In this document: positions 6,128-7,962 of the stretch, in pieces | Layout: each line of letters opens with the position of its first letter | Numbering within the stretch: position 1 is the first letter of the stretch | Source of the DNA: an uncultured Coriobacteriaceae bacterium | Lineage (GTDB): Bacteria; Actinomycetota; Coriobacteriia; Coriobacteriales; Eggerthellaceae | Direction of reading: 5' to 3' | Assembly (NCBI GenBank): GCA_900554945.1 | Contig: USJN01000061.1 | Coordinates: forward strand, 1 to 7,962 | Length of the DNA stretch: 7,962 nt | Notes under the pieces: generated by a model | What the model was told of the DNA's origin: nothing | Database searches by the model: none | Seen by the model: the letters and a program-made list of their open reading frames with translations, nothing else | Made by a program: the position numbers and the translations under genes

Positions 6128-7962
6128 ATGACGAAGTACAACGAAGAGCTCTATCGAGGCGAGCGGCACTGGAAAGAGGGGGAATTCGACGTGTTCCGCT
6201 CGACCCATTGGTCGGCGCCCGGCTGCCACAACGGGTGCGGGCTGGTGTACTACGTGAAGGATGGCGTGCTCGACCACGTCGAGGGTGACCCGCGCGCCGC
6301 TTTCAACCAGGGGCGCCTGTGCATCCGCTGCCTGAATCAGCTTGAGGCGATTTACGGGAAGGACCGCGTCGTCCACCCCATGCGCCGCGACCCTGCCAAG
6401 CGCGGCGACGACGGTGCGTGGGAGCAGTGCAGCTGGGACGAGGCGTACGACCTGATCGAGGAAAACGTGCGCCGCATCCAGAAGGACTACGGCCCCGAGT
6501 CCATCGTCGGGCTCGTCGGCACCGGACGCGACGTGAACTGCCAGCTGGCGCTCACGTGCTACATCGCGTTCAAGACGCCGAACCTGGCGTGCGGCTTTCT
6601 GACGGGCGACTCGTGCATGCTTCCCCGCATGGCGGGCACGATGATTACGCATGGCGATTGCCCTGTCGCCGACATGTCACAGTTCTCCGAGCTGCGCTAC
6701 GACGACCCTCGTTACGAATGGCCGGAAGTGTGTCTGATTTGGGGTAACAACCCGATTGTCTCGAACGGCGATGGCTTTTTCGGGCATTGGATCGTCGATG
6801 CGATGCGCCGCGGCGGCACGAAGCTTGTGGTCGTCGATCCCGAGGTCACCTGGCTGGCGGCGCACGCCGAGGTACTCCTGCAGGTTCGCCCCGCGACCGA
6901 CGCGGCGCTCGCTATGGCGATGATCAATGTGGTCATCGGCGAAGACCTCTACGACCACGATTTCGTCGAGAAGTGGACCTACGGGTTCGATGAGCTTGCC
7001 GAGCGCGTGAAGGATTGGACGCCCGAGCGGGCGGCGGAAGTGTGCGGAATCGACGCGGAGGACATTCGACGCGCTGCGCGCCTGTTCGGCTCCGCTCGAC
7101 CTGCGACGCTGCAGTGGGGCTTGGCGACCGACGCCCACGCCAACGGTGTTCACGAGGTGCATGCGATCATGGCGCTTTCGGCGCTGACTGGAAATCTCGA
7201 GGCCCCCGGCGGAATGCGCATGGCACGCCTTCCGTGGGATATGGAGCTCTCTTATTCGTGCGGGTGGAAATGGCTAGAGCCCGAGCTTCAAGCGAAGCGG
7301 CTCGGCAACACTATGTCCCCCATGCATCAGTTCGGCGTCACCGCGTGTGCCCAGGCAGACTGCATGCTCAACGCTATCGAGACGGGCGACCCGTACCCCA
7401 TCAAGATGCTCTACCTCGAGGGCACCAACCCCATCACGAACATGGGAGCCGAGGCCCCGCGCGTGTACGAGGCCATGATGAAGATGGACTTCAACGTGGT
7501 GCTCGACTACGTCATGACGCCGACGGCGAGCGCCGTTTGCGACCTGTTCCTCCCCATCGCGATGGCCGCCGAGAGAACGTCGATTCGCGAGTGGTGGGCC
7601 CCGACGCGCGCGTGCATGCCCGTCGTCGCCCCGCGGGGTGAGGCGCGCTCGGACAACCAGATCACCATCGATCTGATCAACCGCTTGAACCCCGAGCTTG
7701 CGCACGAGGTCTTCCACGACATCACCACCGAAGCCGAGCTCTGCCAGTGGCAGATCACCTACAACTCGCACAACGCGCCGGAGGGGCAAACCTTCGCCGA
7801 CCAGGTGGAGAAGGTCACGACGTGGCCGCAGGTTGAATACTATCGCCACGAGAAGGGCCTGCTGAGAACCGATGGCAAGCCAGGGTTCAACACGGCGACC
7901 GGTCGCATCGAGCTTTACTCGCCCGCGTTCGCGTCGTTTGGCCTCGACCCGCTGCCGAAGTA
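6128..7962 (+). CDS. second molybdopterin oxidoreductase, 3' end outside the window
   Basis: 611 residues are visible of an enzyme clearly paralogous to the one at 1537-3933. By alignment with it, about 185 C-terminal residues, mainly the dinucleotide-binding domain, lie beyond the edge. AGGGGAG (6116-6122) precedes ATG at 6128. There is no signal peptide, so it should be cytoplasmic. Seen: C33-x3-C37-x27-C65-x2-C68, the same unusual Fe-S spacing as its paralogue, with A30 at the canonical first cysteine position; TGDSCMLPR (159-167) with C163 as likely Mo ligand; WGNNP (205-209); RPATD (254-258), where the usual glycine is alanine; and GFNTATGRIELY near the visible end. Substrate-channel regions differ clearly from the paralogue, suggesting a different substrate. 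Any Fe-S partner or carrier of its own would lie downstream, unseen. The reading frame is unbroken to the edge, so it is partial by window, not a pseudogene. Confidence 0.93.
   Translation, partial: MTKYNEELYRGERHWKEGEFDVFRSTHWSAPGCHNGCGLVYYVKDGVLDHVEGDPRAAFNQGRLCIRCLNQLEAIYGKDRVVHPMRRDPAKRGDDGAWEQCSWDEAYDLIEENVRRIQKDYGPESIVGLVGTGRDVNCQLALTCYIAFKTPNLACGFLTGDSCMLPRMAGTMITHGDCPVADMSQFSELRYDDPRYEWPEVCLIWGNNPIVSNGDGFFGHWIVDAMRRGGTKLVVVDPEVTWLAAHAEVLLQVRPATDAALAMAMINVVIGEDLYDHDFVEKWTYGFDELAERVKDWTPERAAEVCGIDAEDIRRAARLFGSARPATLQWGLATDAHANGVHEVHAIMALSALTGNLEAPGGMRMARLPWDMELSYSCGWKWLEPELQAKRLGNTMSPMHQFGVTACAQADCMLNAIETGDPYPIKMLYLEGTNPITNMGAEAPRVYEAMMKMDFNVVLDYVMTPTASAVCDLFLPIAMAAERTSIREWWAPTRACMPVVAPRGEARSDNQITIDLINRLNPELAHEVFHDITTEAELCQWQITYNSHNAPEGQTFADQVEKVTTWPQVEYYRHEKGLLRTDGKPGFNTATGRIELYSPAFASFGLDPLPK

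Noticed and set aside
5777..6652. Minus-strand open frame across the Cys-rich gene and the second enzyme start
   Set aside because: It overlaps two well-supported + strand genes, and its composition is that of an antisense shadow.
1..7962. Mobile element, phage or CRISPR content
   Set aside because: No transposase, integrase, Cas or phage-like protein, no long terminal repeats and no spaced repeat array were seen.

Overview
The window looks like chromosomal DNA of a gut-type Coriobacteriia, most likely Eggerthellaceae (Eggerthella, Gordonibacter, Slackia and relatives). This is inferred from GC-rich genes with strong GGAG-type ribosome binding sites, and from a very characteristic gene set: paralogous molybdopterin oxidoreductases without signal peptides, a small two-cluster ferredoxin-like partner, an MFS carrier and a Cys-rich zinc-ribbon protein. 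No rRNA, tRNA, CRISPR, insertion sequence or phage gene was seen. Every complete gene is on the + strand.

Layout. (1) 97-993: a U32-peptidase-like protein with four clustered cysteines, closed by a strong intrinsic terminator (1036-1073). (2) 994-1536: a 543-base stretch with no convincing gene. Its first part is AT-richer and holds two copies of a TTGTGCA-N2-TGCACAA dyad plus short CGCAWT repeats. Its last ~200 bases are GC-rich and can fold, and probably form the leader of the next operon. (3) 1537-5680: a three-gene unit of molybdoenzyme catalytic subunit, two-cluster 4Fe-4S protein and 12-TM MFS transporter. Three stem-loops sit between the last two genes, and an intrinsic terminator (5741-5775) follows. 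(4) 5793-7962: a 12-cysteine small protein, then a second molybdoenzyme paralogous to the first and cut by the window edge. The terminator of the previous unit ends only 17 bases before the first gene here.

How the genes fit together. Both large enzymes belong to the DMSO reductase (bis-MGD) family. Both lack a Tat signal and so should act in the cytoplasm. The MFS carrier would import or exchange a small organic substrate. The catalytic subunit would reduce it, with electrons passed through the two-cluster protein. From general knowledge of the group, this arrangement (cytoplasmic molybdoenzyme, small Fe-S protein, MFS carrier) resembles the catechol/polyphenol dehydroxylase loci of Eggerthella and Gordonibacter. 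The actual substrate cannot be read from the sequence. The least explained parts are the Cys-rich protein, the unusual N-terminal Fe-S motif shared by both enzymes, and the density of regulatory-looking structure between genes.
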